45,660 nt of DNA from an uncultured Pelagibacteraceae bacterium (GTDB lineage: Bacteria > Pseudomonadota > Alphaproteobacteria > Pelagibacterales > AG-422-B15): positions 1-45,660 of the forward strand of contig CABYDZ010000008.1 in assembly GCA_902517885.1 (NCBI GenBank). The letters run 5' to 3'. Numbering within the stretch: position 1 is the first letter of the stretch; the number at the start of each line of letters is the position of its first letter. A program made the position numbers and the translations under genes. Below are positions 8,635 to 16,326 of the stretch, piece by piece. The notes beneath the pieces are model-generated. The model worked only from the letters and a program-made list of their open reading frames with translations. It had not been told where the DNA came from and did not search any database.

Positions 8635-9474
8635 TTATATTAAATATATTGATAAATCTTCATATTTTTTAAATGTGTCATCATTAAGATCTATTAATAA
8701 TGACTCTACATCGCTATAGGGTCCAATTAGTACCCTGTATTCCGTATTGCCAGACAAATTTTGACTTTCAAAAATTCCAACATCATAGCTTGACAGATCT
8801 CTTTTAATTTTTTGAGCACTTTCTTTGAATGCAAAGCTAGCTATATTAATGAAGATCTTATTATATAAACTTTTATCTTTAATATTTGTATCATACGCAG
8901 ATGATTCATTTTTATCTTTTTCAATTACAACAACACTTGATACTGGAGCTTCCACAATTTTTTTCTCTTCATCGTAAGTGTATGCCTCAGAAAGAACAAA
9001 ACTTTCATTTGAATCTATAAGAGATATTTTGACTAAGTCGCCGTTCTGATTCATGTCTAGTTTTCTAAAAACAGCTTCAGATAAATTAACTACTTTAATC
9101 GAAGAAAATGCTTCTCGATGATTTACTCTTACTAATGCAGATTTGCCATTATTAAGGTTTGTAACTTCAATAATTGATGGTAATGGCAATGATCTATGAG
9201 CTCCTGTTAATGTATCATTATGATAGAATTCTCCATTTTTAGTTTTACTTCCATTCTTTAAACTTGCTTCCAATTGCGCTAAGCCAATTTCCTCAAATTT
9301 TTTATAATCATATGGGTAAAACCACTTGCCATTAACCTGATATGGCTCTTCAATTAGTTTTTCAATTAATTCAATATTATTTTTGCTATTACTGTCTTCA
9401 ATTACGAGCGGGACAACGTTTGCGATAGTGCAATTAGTAAGAATTAAAAAAATTATTAGTAAAAATATTCTCAT
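8635..9474 (-). CDS. rlpA: RlpA-like septal ring lytic transglycosylase homologue with SPOR domain
   Basis: Double-psi beta-barrel (residues about 62-140) followed by a linker and a C-terminal SPOR domain (about 203-279), the order of RlpA, which binds denuded septal glycan and in some bacteria cleaves it. The N-terminus is a lipoprotein-like signal with Cys15 (LTNC, an imperfect lipobox with Asn at -1). Family landmarks are 'GLAQLEASLKNGSKTKNGE' and 'GAHRSLPLPSIIEVTNLNNGKSALVRVN'. The usual NDRGPF reads NHREAF and the usual IDLS reads VNLS. Glu82 and His93 of the proposed active site remain, but the catalytic Asp position is His119. The start overlaps the mltB stop by 1 bp (TAATG). Confidence 0.86.
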   Translation of the reverse strand: MRIFLLIIFLILTNCTIANVVPLVIEDSNSKNNIELIEKLIEEPYQVNGKWFYPYDYKKFEEIGLAQLEASLKNGSKTKNGEFYHNDTLTGAHRSLPLPSIIEVTNLNNGKSALVRVNHREAFSSIKVVNLSEAVFRKLDMNQNGDLVKISLIDSNESFVLSEAYTYDEEKKIVEAPVSSVVVIEKDKNESSAYDTNIKDKSLYNKIFINIASFAFKESAQKIKRDLSSYDVGIFESQNLSGNTEYRVLIGPYSDVESLLIDLNDDTFKKYEDLSIYLI

Positions 9475-10469
9475 TAATAATATTCAATCATATCAGACAA
9501 TATACCAACTGATAATCCGAAGAAGAGAGATCTGTTCCATTTCATAATAACTTTAAAATTTTCGTAAACTAAAAATTTTCGGCCTTCTTCACCTTCTGGA
9601 TAAACTAAGTATGCTTGAATATCCCGAAGTGGTAATTTTTCCCCGTTCTTTTTCAATATACCTAAGGCAGCCCATTCACTAAGTGATTTTGATATATTAA
9701 TTTCTTTAGCAGACGTTGTAATAAAATCATCTGGAATAGATTTTGAAGTCATTACCTCTCTGCCCCACGTTAAATCATCATTCCAGCCAGATTCTTTTAA
9801 ATAATTTGATGATGAAGCAAATACATCCGGCAAGGTAGACCAAATATCTTTTTTACCATCTTTATCAAAATCTGTTGCGTAATTTAAAAAGCTAGACGGC
9901 ATAAATTGATTTTGCCCCATGGCTCCTGCCCATGAACCCATCATTTCATTAGCTGTAATGTGACCTTGGTCAATGATTGCTAATGCGTTTATGAGTTCAT
10001 CTGTAAAAAACTCTCTTCTTCTTAGATCGTGCGATAATGTCGATAAAGAACGTATTACATTAAATGATCCTGTATAAGTTCCAAAACTTGTTTCTATGCC
10101 CCATAGGGCTAATATAAAACGGGGTTGCACACCATACTTGTTATATATTCTCAACAGTAAATCCTTGTGTTCACTGTATAACTTTTTGCCTTTAAGCATT
10201 CTACTTTTCGGAGTCGTATTACTTAGGTATTCATTCAGTGTAAGTGTGAATTCTGGTTGAGATCTATCAAGTTCTAGAACCCTTTCATTAATAGCGATAT
10301 CTCTAAAGGATAAATCGATAGTTTCCTCAGATATCCCCTCTTTAGAGGCAATATTTTTAATATTTTCTAGCCATTCGAAAAAGCTATAGTCTTCATCTGC
10401 TTGCAATGAAGAGAGATTAATTATAGTAAATATAATTATAATTGATGATATTTTAAATTTTAAATTCAT
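9474..10469 (-). CDS. mltB: Membrane-bound/periplasmic lytic murein transglycosylase B
   Basis: Cleaves peptidoglycan glycan strands with formation of 1,6-anhydro-muramic acid. The catalytic Glu126 lies in 'ALWGIETSFGTYTGSFNV'. Further MltB blocks are 'LSTLSHDLRRREFFTDEL', 'MMGSWAGAMGQNQFMPSSF', 'FDKDGKKDIWSTLPDVFASSSNYL' and the C-terminal 'YPEGEEGRKFLVYENFKVIMKWNRS'. A signal peptide of about 24 residues has no lipobox cysteine, so the product is likely soluble in the periplasm. It is the first gene of the minus-strand series; only 25 bp separate it from the divergent cystathionine beta-synthase gene, so the two promoters must overlap or lie inside the genes. Confidence 0.94.
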   Translation of the reverse strand: MNLKFKISSIIIIFTIINLSSLQADEDYSFFEWLENIKNIASKEGISEETIDLSFRDIAINERVLELDRSQPEFTLTLNEYLSNTTPKSRMLKGKKLYSEHKDLLLRIYNKYGVQPRFILALWGIETSFGTYTGSFNVIRSLSTLSHDLRRREFFTDELINALAIIDQGHITANEMMGSWAGAMGQNQFMPSSFLNYATDFDKDGKKDIWSTLPDVFASSSNYLKESGWNDDLTWGREVMTSKSIPDDFITTSAKEINISKSLSEWAALGILKKNGEKLPLRDIQAYLVYPEGEEGRKFLVYENFKVIMKWNRSLFFGLSVGILSDMIEYY

Positions 10470-10494
10470 ACGTACCTATAAATAGCATAATTTT

Positions 10495-11466
10495 ATGAAA
10501 GATATAAAATCACTTGTAGATTTAATTGGTAATACGCCAATAGTTCAAGCTAAAAATATAGATGCAGGTAAATGCAATCTCTTCTTAAAGATGGAAAATA
10601 TGAATCCTGGCTCATCTATAAAAGACCGCGTTGCACTCCAAATAATAAACGACGCTGAAAAGAACGGAGATTTGGTAAAGGGATCAACGGTTGTCGAGGC
10701 TACAGCTGGCAATACAGGCCTTGGATTAGCACTAATAGCTTTATTAAAAGGTTATAAAGCGAAAGTCGTAATATTAGATAAAATGAATCAAAATAAGATT
10801 TTTCATTTAAAATCTCTTGGTGCTGAGGTAATGCTTGCAAAAAGCGATGTAGGTCCTGATAGTCCAGACCATTACGTAAACATGGCTAAAAGAGTTGCCA
10901 CTGAAACTCACAACTCATTTATGGCTAATCAGTTTACTAATAAATCAAATCCTCTAGCTCATGAATTGACCACCGCACCAGAGATTTTTAGCCAAATGGA
11001 TGGAGATGTAGATGCGATTGTGTGTGGTGTCGGCACTGGTGGGACTATTTCAGGTATTGGTAAATTTTTCGAAAAGAATAACCCAAAAACTGAGATGGTT
11101 CTTGCTGATCCTGAGGGCTCAATCGTAAAAGATGCTGTTGAGAAAAAACCTCTAAAAGACGCTGATTATAAGTGGTTGGTTGAAGGCATTGGAGAAGACT
11201 TTCTACCTGATACGCTAGATCTTAAATACATTAAAAAAGCTTATTCAGTGAGTAATGAAGAAGCCTTTCAAACAATTCGTACACTTGCGTTAAAAGAGGG
11301 TATATTAGGTGGATCGTCTAGCGGAACACTAATTTGTGCCGCATTAAAGTATTGTCATGAACAAAAAGAAAAGAAGAATGTTGTAACATTTGTTTGTGAT
11401 AATGGTGAAAAATATTTAAATACGGCGTATAATAGTGAATGGCTAAAAGAAAAAAATCTGATTTAA
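10495..11466 (+). CDS. Cystathionine beta-synthase (CysK/CBS-family PLP enzyme)
   Basis: PLP-dependent beta-replacement enzyme of fold type II. The PLP lysine is Lys43 (GSSIKDR), the substrate loop is 'EATAGNTGLGLA', and the phosphate loop is 'GTGGTISGIG'. Several stretches resemble eukaryotic CBS more than CysK: 'DKMNQNKIFHLKSLGAEV', 'ADPEGSIV' and 'VEGIGEDFLPDTLD'. C-terminal CBS regulatory repeats are absent (323 aa), as in many bacterial enzymes. The next gene, a cystathionine gamma-lyase type enzyme, overlaps by 28 bp. Together they form a reverse transsulfuration pair (homocysteine + serine to cystathionine to cysteine). A plain cysteine synthase remains possible but fits less well. Confidence 0.85.
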   Translation: MKDIKSLVDLIGNTPIVQAKNIDAGKCNLFLKMENMNPGSSIKDRVALQIINDAEKNGDLVKGSTVVEATAGNTGLGLALIALLKGYKAKVVILDKMNQNKIFHLKSLGAEVMLAKSDVGPDSPDHYVNMAKRVATETHNSFMANQFTNKSNPLAHELTTAPEIFSQMDGDVDAIVCGVGTGGTISGIGKFFEKNNPKTEMVLADPEGSIVKDAVEKKPLKDADYKWLVEGIGEDFLPDTLDLKYIKKAYSVSNEEAFQTIRTLALKEGILGGSSSGTLICAALKYCHEQKEKKNVVTFVCDNGEKYLNTAYNSEWLKEKNLI

Positions 11467-12605
11467 GAAAAATCAATCAATTTGATACATTGTCTGTGCA
11501 CGCAGGGATCAAAAGTGATCCGCTTACGGGCGCTGTTATGACTCCTATCTACGCAACATCAACATTTGCACAAGATACGCCCGGTAAAGATAAGGGGTAT
11601 GAATATTCAAGATCTCAAAATCCAACTCGTGAAGTTTTAGAAGCTTCACTTACTGAGTTAGAAAATGGACATAAAGCTTTTGCATTTGCATCAGGAGTTG
11701 CGGCTCAAACAGCCGTTATAGATCTTCTAAAACCTGGAGATCATGTTATTGCGTTCGATGATTTATACGGTGGTACTTTTCGATTGTTTAATGAAATTAA
11801 AGCTAAATCATCAAATATAGATTTCACTTTTGTTGATCTAAACACAAATTTTAGTAAACATATTCAAAAAAATACAAAGATGATTTGGGTAGAAACACCT
11901 ACTAACCCACTTTTAAAAATTGCCGATCTAAAGCGTATTGCTCGCATAGCAAAGAAACACAAGCTTTTAACTGTTTGCGATAATACTTTCGCAACGCCAA
12001 TTAATCAAAGACCATTAGATTTCGGTATTGATATAGTAAATCATTCAACTACCAAGTACATAAATGGACACTCTGATATTATTGGCGGATCGCTAGTCAT
12101 AGGTAAAAATAAAACATTAGAAAAGAAACTTGCATTGATACAAAACTCTACAGGAGCAGTACCAAGCCCGTTTGATTGTTTTTTAATTCTAAGAGGGATT
12201 AAGACTCTCTCGCTTAGAATAAAAAAACATAATGAAAATGGGGTCAAAGTTGCAAGGTTTTTAAAGAGTCATAAAAAACTCGCTTATGTTACCTACCCCG
12301 GCCTAACAAATCATAAGCAAAGCGATATAGCTAAAAAACAAATGAATGGATTTGGTGGAATGATTACGTTTATTCACAAAGGTACAATGTCAGATATCTC
12401 AAAGTTCATGAAGAAACTTAAGATATTTACCATTGCCGAAAGCTTAGGAGGAGTAGAATCGTTAATTGAATCTCCAGCGCTTATGACACATGCTTATTTG
12501 GAAGATAAATCATACAATCAGGTTCCCAAAAAACTTGTTAGACTTTCTGTTGGCATTGAAGATTCAGATGATCTAATTAATGATCTATTTCAAGCTTTAA
12601 AGTAA
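11439..12605 (+). CDS. Cystathionine gamma-lyase / gamma-synthase family enzyme
   Basis: Cys/Met-metabolism PLP enzyme (388 aa, usual length). The PLP lysine is Lys206 in 'NHSTTKYINGHSD'. Other family blocks are 'SVHAG', 'PIYATSTFAQ', 'YEYSRSQNPTREVLE', 'FASGVAAQTAV', 'DDLYGGTFRLF', 'ETPTNPLLKIAD' and 'SLGGVESLIESPALMTHA'. Lyase and synthase share these motifs; its coupling to a CBS-type gene favours cystathionine gamma-lyase, that is, cysteine from cystathionine. The ATG at 11439 lies inside the upstream gene, a 28-bp overlap that suggests coupled translation. The stop abuts the stop of the convergent phosphate acyltransferase gene with no spacer. Confidence 0.93.
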   Translation: MAKRKKSDLRKINQFDTLSVHAGIKSDPLTGAVMTPIYATSTFAQDTPGKDKGYEYSRSQNPTREVLEASLTELENGHKAFAFASGVAAQTAVIDLLKPGDHVIAFDDLYGGTFRLFNEIKAKSSNIDFTFVDLNTNFSKHIQKNTKMIWVETPTNPLLKIADLKRIARIAKKHKLLTVCDNTFATPINQRPLDFGIDIVNHSTTKYINGHSDIIGGSLVIGKNKTLEKKLALIQNSTGAVPSPFDCFLILRGIKTLSLRIKKHNENGVKVARFLKSHKKLAYVTYPGLTNHKQSDIAKKQMNGFGGMITFIHKGTMSDISKFMKKLKIFTIAESLGGVESLIESPALMTHAYLEDKSYNQVPKKLVRLSVGIEDSDDLINDLFQALK

Positions 12606-13502
12606 TTAAAGTGTACTCAAAACAGCATTAACAATTGAAGACAGACGTGAACTTGAACTGTCTGATCTGCTTGTTATTACCACAGGGGACACACCCCCTG
12701 TAACAAAACCTCCAGCTGTACAGTTCATGAAATTAACCATGATTTTTACTAATGAATTACCTGTTTCAACATTGGGCACTACAATTACATTTGCGTTGCC
12801 TGCAACACTATTACTAATACCTTTAATTTTAGCTGCATCAGATGATATTGCATTATCGAAGGCAAAGGGGCCATGAATATCCATGGTTGGATGCTCTACT
12901 CTAGACCACTCAACTAAATCTTTTGCATCAACTGAACTTTGCATTTGTGGTAAAATTTCTTCAGTAGCAGAAAGAATTGCAATTTTTGCATCAAAATTTG
13001 GCAGCTTTGAAGTAAATTCAATAACGTTATTTATAATATGTTTTTTTGTTTCAACATTGGGACTTATATTCAGTGCACCATCAGTGATAATTATGGGACT
13101 TCTGGTATTATTTGGAAAAGTCATAAACCATATATGACTTAGTCGTCTTCCTTTAATTAAAAGCTTGTATTCAGATTTAATATACTCTGACATTAAAACA
13201 TCGGTATGTAAGTGGCCCTTAACGATCAAATAAGGATCATTAATACGCCCACTGGCCAATTTGCATGCGATCTTGGAGGACTCTTCTTCATTGTTAGAAT
13301 TTATGATTTTATCAGTTTGTAAATGCCAACTTAAATCATTCAATAATGATTCAATAATAACTTTATCTCCTATTAAAAATGGTTCTATGAAACCTGCTTC
13401 AGAAGCTTCTTTAATAGGTTCTAATGAGACTCTGTTAATTGGATTTACAATTAATGAGTCTATTTTTAAATTTTTATCAATAAAATCAATGTTTTGTATC
13501 AT
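12606..13502 (-). CDS. Phosphate acetyl/butyryltransferase family protein
   Basis: Resembles the PTA/PTB fold: 'INRVSLEPIKEASEAGFIEPFLIGDK' near the N-terminus, then 'PIIITDGALNISPNVETKKHIINN', 'DIHGPFAFDNAISSDAAKIKGI' and 'ANVIVVPNVETGNSLVKIMVNF' in the C-terminal half. These enzymes move an acyl group between CoA and phosphate. At 298 aa it is the size of phosphate butyryltransferase rather than the long Pta, so acyl specificity is open. No acetate or butyrate kinase gene lies beside it in the window, which would be the usual partner. It is convergent with the cystathionine lyase gene (0 bp). Confidence 0.85.
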   Translation of the reverse strand: MIQNIDFIDKNLKIDSLIVNPINRVSLEPIKEASEAGFIEPFLIGDKVIIESLLNDLSWHLQTDKIINSNNEEESSKIACKLASGRINDPYLIVKGHLHTDVLMSEYIKSEYKLLIKGRRLSHIWFMTFPNNTRSPIIITDGALNISPNVETKKHIINNVIEFTSKLPNFDAKIAILSATEEILPQMQSSVDAKDLVEWSRVEHPTMDIHGPFAFDNAISSDAAKIKGISNSVAGNANVIVVPNVETGNSLVKIMVNFMNCTAGGFVTGGVSPVVITSRSDSSSSRLSSIVNAVLSTL

Positions 13503-13815
13503 TTATTTAATGTTCAAATATTTTATTTAAGTGTTACATAATAATAATTGAATTAAGTATTGTTATTACTTCATATTTTTAAAATAATTTAATAAATAAG
13601 CTCCAATTATTAGTATTAATATGATGGCAGAAAATGAATAAAAGATCATTGAGAGATCTTGGAATAATGAGACAAAAAAGTTGATCATGATATCTAGAAT
13701 ATCAAAGTTAAGGCCCAATAAAGTAAATAAAAGAAAGAAATTGTAACTAAGCCACCTATTATCCAGTCTAACATGCTACAATACTTAGCACATAAAGGCT
13801 TATATTTATACAATT
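13503..13815. other. 313-bp intergenic region between divergent genes
   Basis: Very AT-rich. It must hold promoters for the phosphate acyltransferase (minus) and the saccharopine-dehydrogenase-like gene (plus), but I cannot point to a convincing -35/-10 pair. Two short overlapping-region minus-strand ORFs encode hydrophobic peptides (13694-13774, 26 codons, starting MLDWIIGG; and 13566-13688). No repeat, tRNA or terminator stands out. Confidence 0.5.
13566..13688 (-). CDS. Possible small membrane protein (40 aa)
   Basis: Short ORF starting MINFFVSLF with one strong hydrophobic segment of about 20 residues ('IILILIIGAYLL') and a basic tail, the layout of a single-pass membrane peptide. The frame stays open upstream of this ATG for about 30 more codons and also encodes hydrophobic residues. 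A second ORF in another frame (13694-13774) ends just before it. The whole could be one small gene with a frameshift, a gene with a non-ATG start, or chance coding in AT-rich DNA. No clear Shine-Dalgarno is visible. Confidence 0.25.
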   Translation of the reverse strand: MINFFVSLFQDLSMIFYSFSAIILILIIGAYLLNYFKNMK

Positions 13816-15009
13816 ATGAAAAAAGACTATGATTTAATCATATATGGCGCAACTGGTTTTACTGGCAGTTTGGTAGTTGAATATTTAGACAAAAATTACC
13901 CTGATATCAGTTGGGCAATTGCAGGCAGAAATGAAGAAAAATTACGAAAGATATCAAACAGTACCTCCTATAAGCCAAAATATTTTATTGCTGATAGCGA
14001 AGATATAACTGGCTTAAATAACATTGCCACGCAAACAACTGTTATCGCTTCATTAGCGGGCCCTTTTAATAGATACAGTGACAAATTGGTAGATTGTTGT
14101 ATAAAAAATAACACTCATTATGTAGATATCACTGGTGAAAATATATGGGTAAGAGATTTAATAGATAGACACCATGAAGAAGCAGAAAAAAAAGGAATTA
14201 AAATTATTCCTTCGTGTGGCTATGACTCAATACCATCAGATATGGGGTGTTTTTATTTACAAAGATCGCTTGGTGAAAACTTATTATCAGTTGATGGCTA
14301 TCACCGAGGAGGCGGGGGTGTAAGTGGTGGAACGATTGAAAGTGCCTTTACAATGAAAAATTATAAAACAAACTATTCAATTGGACATCCTTTCTTATTA
14401 AATAGTAGAGATTTCATAGGAAAACAGAATAGAGAAGCTAACAAAGATACTTTTAAAATAAAGTACATTGATAGTATTCAATCATGGTCTGCCCCTTTTG
14501 TTATGTCAATTGCTAATACAAGAGTCGTCAGAAGAAGCGCTGAATTGCATGAGTTGAATCAGTCGGGCTATGGATCAGACTTTATTTATAAAGAGTTCAT
14601 GAATGTTAAAAAATATTCTTCTGCTTTAATGGTATCAATTGGACTTGCAGTACTAGGACTAATGATTGTTAGCCCTATAAGCTCTCTATTTAGAAAATTA
14701 TTCACAAAACCAGGAAATGGACCTGATAAGAAAACTCGTGATAACGGATGGTTTGAAAGTATATTTGTTGGTAAAAATTCCAATAATGAAGCCTATAAGT
14801 TGAGAATGTATGGCGACGGTGATCCAGGCTATAAAACTACAGCAAAATTCATATGTGAATCTGCATTGTGCTTGATTAAATCTGATGGGTATTTAGAAAA
14901 TACAAACAGCGGAGGCGTCTTAACTACGTCAACTGGACTTGGAGACCACTTAATAGAACGTCTCAAAAAAGCAGGTATTCTATTTGAAGGTCCAGAAAAG
15001 ATAGCATAA
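13816..15009 (+). CDS. Saccharopine dehydrogenase-like oxidoreductase
   Basis: N-terminal NAD(P)-binding Rossmann domain: 'YDLIIYGATGFTGSLVVEYL' carries GxTGFTG, followed by 'WAIAGRNEEKL' and 'TTVIASLAGPFNRYSDKLVDCCIKNNTHYVDITGE'. This is the arrangement of the saccharopine-dehydrogenase-like/trans-acting enoyl reductase group. A hydrophobic segment near residues 268-290 ('LMVSIGLAVLGLMIVSPISSL') suggests a membrane-associated insertion, as seen in the membrane-linked members of this group. The C-terminal 'GGVLTTSTGLGDHLIERLKKAGILFE' also fits. The true substrate is unknown; a lysine-pathway role is unlikely. The ATG is 315 bp from the divergent neighbour. Confidence 0.8.
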   Translation: MKKDYDLIIYGATGFTGSLVVEYLDKNYPDISWAIAGRNEEKLRKISNSTSYKPKYFIADSEDITGLNNIATQTTVIASLAGPFNRYSDKLVDCCIKNNTHYVDITGENIWVRDLIDRHHEEAEKKGIKIIPSCGYDSIPSDMGCFYLQRSLGENLLSVDGYHRGGGGVSGGTIESAFTMKNYKTNYSIGHPFLLNSRDFIGKQNREANKDTFKIKYIDSIQSWSAPFVMSIANTRVVRRSAELHELNQSGYGSDFIYKEFMNVKKYSSALMVSIGLAVLGLMIVSPISSLFRKLFTKPGNGPDKKTRDNGWFESIFVGKNSNNEAYKLRMYGDGDPGYKTTAKFICESALCLIKSDGYLENTNSGGVLTTSTGLGDHLIERLKKAGILFEGPEKIA

Positions 15010-15093
15010 ACATAGACTTACGTATCAACCCAGAATGGGTATTCAAAATCGTACAAATATTTATTTATAGTGCATAACAAATAGTTATATCAT

Positions 15094-15414
15094 ATGATTT
15101 TACAGAAAATAAACGCTGGAGTTTTTAACGAAATGGTTCAAGATGAAACCGGCACATTTGTTATGAATAAAAACCAACCTTCTCATGTAAGTAGTGAAAT
15201 TGACAGTGACACTGTAAAAAAGATAAGAGAACTATCTAAATTAAGAAAAAGTATTGAACTTGATTTAAAGGCAATTGCTACCGCGACAAAAATCTCTACA
15301 AATCAACTAAAAAATATTGAATCTTTTAAGTTTGAAAAATTACCTCCCAACCCAATGAGATTATCATTTATTGATCAATATTGTTCAGTAATTGAAAAAG
15401 CAAATAAAAATTAA
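15094..15414 (+). CDS. RodZ-like helix-turn-helix protein
   Basis: The segment from about residue 44 to 100 ('KIRELSKLRKSIELDLKAIATATKISTNQLKNIESFKFEKLP...FIDQYCSVIE') follows the HTH_25 pattern of RodZ: an Lr.aR-like start, A..tkI...L..iE...f..LP, and an aromatic C-terminal helix. Only the HTH domain is present; the membrane segment and periplasmic domain of true RodZ are absent (106 aa). About 40 residues of unrecognised sequence precede the HTH. It could be a DNA-binding regulator or a stand-alone MreB-binding module; the sequence does not decide. The start ATG is the first in frame but has no obvious ribosome-binding site. Confidence 0.6.
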   Translation: MILQKINAGVFNEMVQDETGTFVMNKNQPSHVSSEIDSDTVKKIRELSKLRKSIELDLKAIATATKISTNQLKNIESFKFEKLPPNPMRLSFIDQYCSVIEKANKN

Positions 15415-15420
15415 TTCTAC

Positions 15421-15876
15421 TTAAGGATAATTTCTTTTAAGAAGCTTGTTATACAAATAAGCAAATACAACCAGCATAAAAGCACCAACTGCTACAGGAA
15501 ATAAAACAAACGATATTCCCTGCCCTGTTAAAATAACTATAATTGGATTAGCGCCCGCTGGTGGATGTATCGTGTCAGTAAAGATCATCACGAAGACTGC
15601 TAGAGCAACAGCAATTCCAAGGGCAAGAAAATTATCACCTATTAAATATAAGATGATGACGCCCGATAAGGCGGATATTATATGTCCTAGTAATATATTT
15701 TTTGGTTTCGCTAAAGGACTCTCATGCACAGCCATCACCAAAACCATTGATGCTCCAAATGGCGGAATCAGCCAAATCATGCCGTCAAATGAATTATCTA
15801 GAAAAGCTAATAAACTAATAAAGATTAATGCGCCAAGTGCACTCAATAATGCATTGATTAAAACTGCTTTATTCAT
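15421..15876 (-). CDS. HPP family integral membrane protein
   Basis: Four hydrophobic segments in 151 aa, with the motif 'TDTIHPPAGANPII' that names the family and 'WLIPPFGASMVLVMAVHESPLAKPKNILLGH', also diagnostic. Some members are reported to move nitrite across membranes, but most are uncharacterised, so no substrate is assigned. The start lies 13 bp from the divergent DUF2177 gene, and the stop lies 6 bp from the convergent RodZ-like gene. Confidence 0.88.
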   Translation of the reverse strand: MNKAVLINALLSALGALIFISLLAFLDNSFDGMIWLIPPFGASMVLVMAVHESPLAKPKNILLGHIISALSGVIILYLIGDNFLALGIAVALAVFVMIFTDTIHPPAGANPIIVILTGQGISFVLFPVAVGAFMLVVFAYLYNKLLKRNYP

Positions 15877-15889
15877 TAATTTATTGTCT

Positions 15890-16288
15890 ATGATTAAACT
15901 CTATTTGACCACTTTATTCTACTTTTTGATAATAGATACAATTGGAATTCAAACATTTGTTATTCGTATTTATAATAAAAATCTTCCTGATAACTTAAAG
16001 ATTAATTTAGATATAGCATCTGCTGTAATTTTTTACCTAATATTTGTTTTCGGCCTGGTATATTTCGTAGTTGCACCATATAAAAATGCTTCATTATTTA
16101 ATATAATTATACCAGCGGCTATGTACGGACTTGTTACATATGCTACGTATGCATTAACTGTAAAAGCTGTGTTTAATGTATTCAATTGGACAATTGTTAT
16201 TTCAGATATTGCATGGGGTATGACGCTCTGTACCACAATCTGCGTATTGACTTTATACTCAATTCAGAAAATAAGTTTTTTAAATTAG
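15890..16288 (+). CDS. DUF2177 family membrane protein
   Basis: Integral membrane protein of 132 aa with about four hydrophobic segments. Family marks are 'FYFLIIDTIGIQTFVIRIYNKNL', 'FYLIFVFGLVYFVVAP', 'MYGLVTYATYALTVKAVFNVFNW' and 'VISDIAWGMTL'. Function is unknown. I chose the ATG at 15890. The open frame extends upstream to 15572, but that part lies antisense to the HPP gene, is not hydrophobic like the family, and has no family match. The divergent HPP gene starts 13 bp away. Confidence 0.8.
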   Translation: MIKLYLTTLFYFLIIDTIGIQTFVIRIYNKNLPDNLKINLDIASAVIFYLIFVFGLVYFVVAPYKNASLFNIIIPAAMYGLVTYATYALTVKAVFNVFNWTIVISDIAWGMTLCTTICVLTLYSIQKISFLN

Positions 16289-16326
16289 CATTGATACAAA
16301 ATCAATTCTTATAATTAAAATATATT

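Noticed and set aside
15028-15041. Small inverted repeat ACCC...GGGT after the saccharopine-dehydrogenase-like gene
   Set aside because: Only a 4-bp stem and no T run, so it does not qualify as a terminator.
15572-15889. Upstream extension of the DUF2177 ORF
   Set aside because: It is antisense to the HPP family gene, lacks family similarity and hydrophobic pattern; the ATG at 15890 gives the normal family N-terminus.
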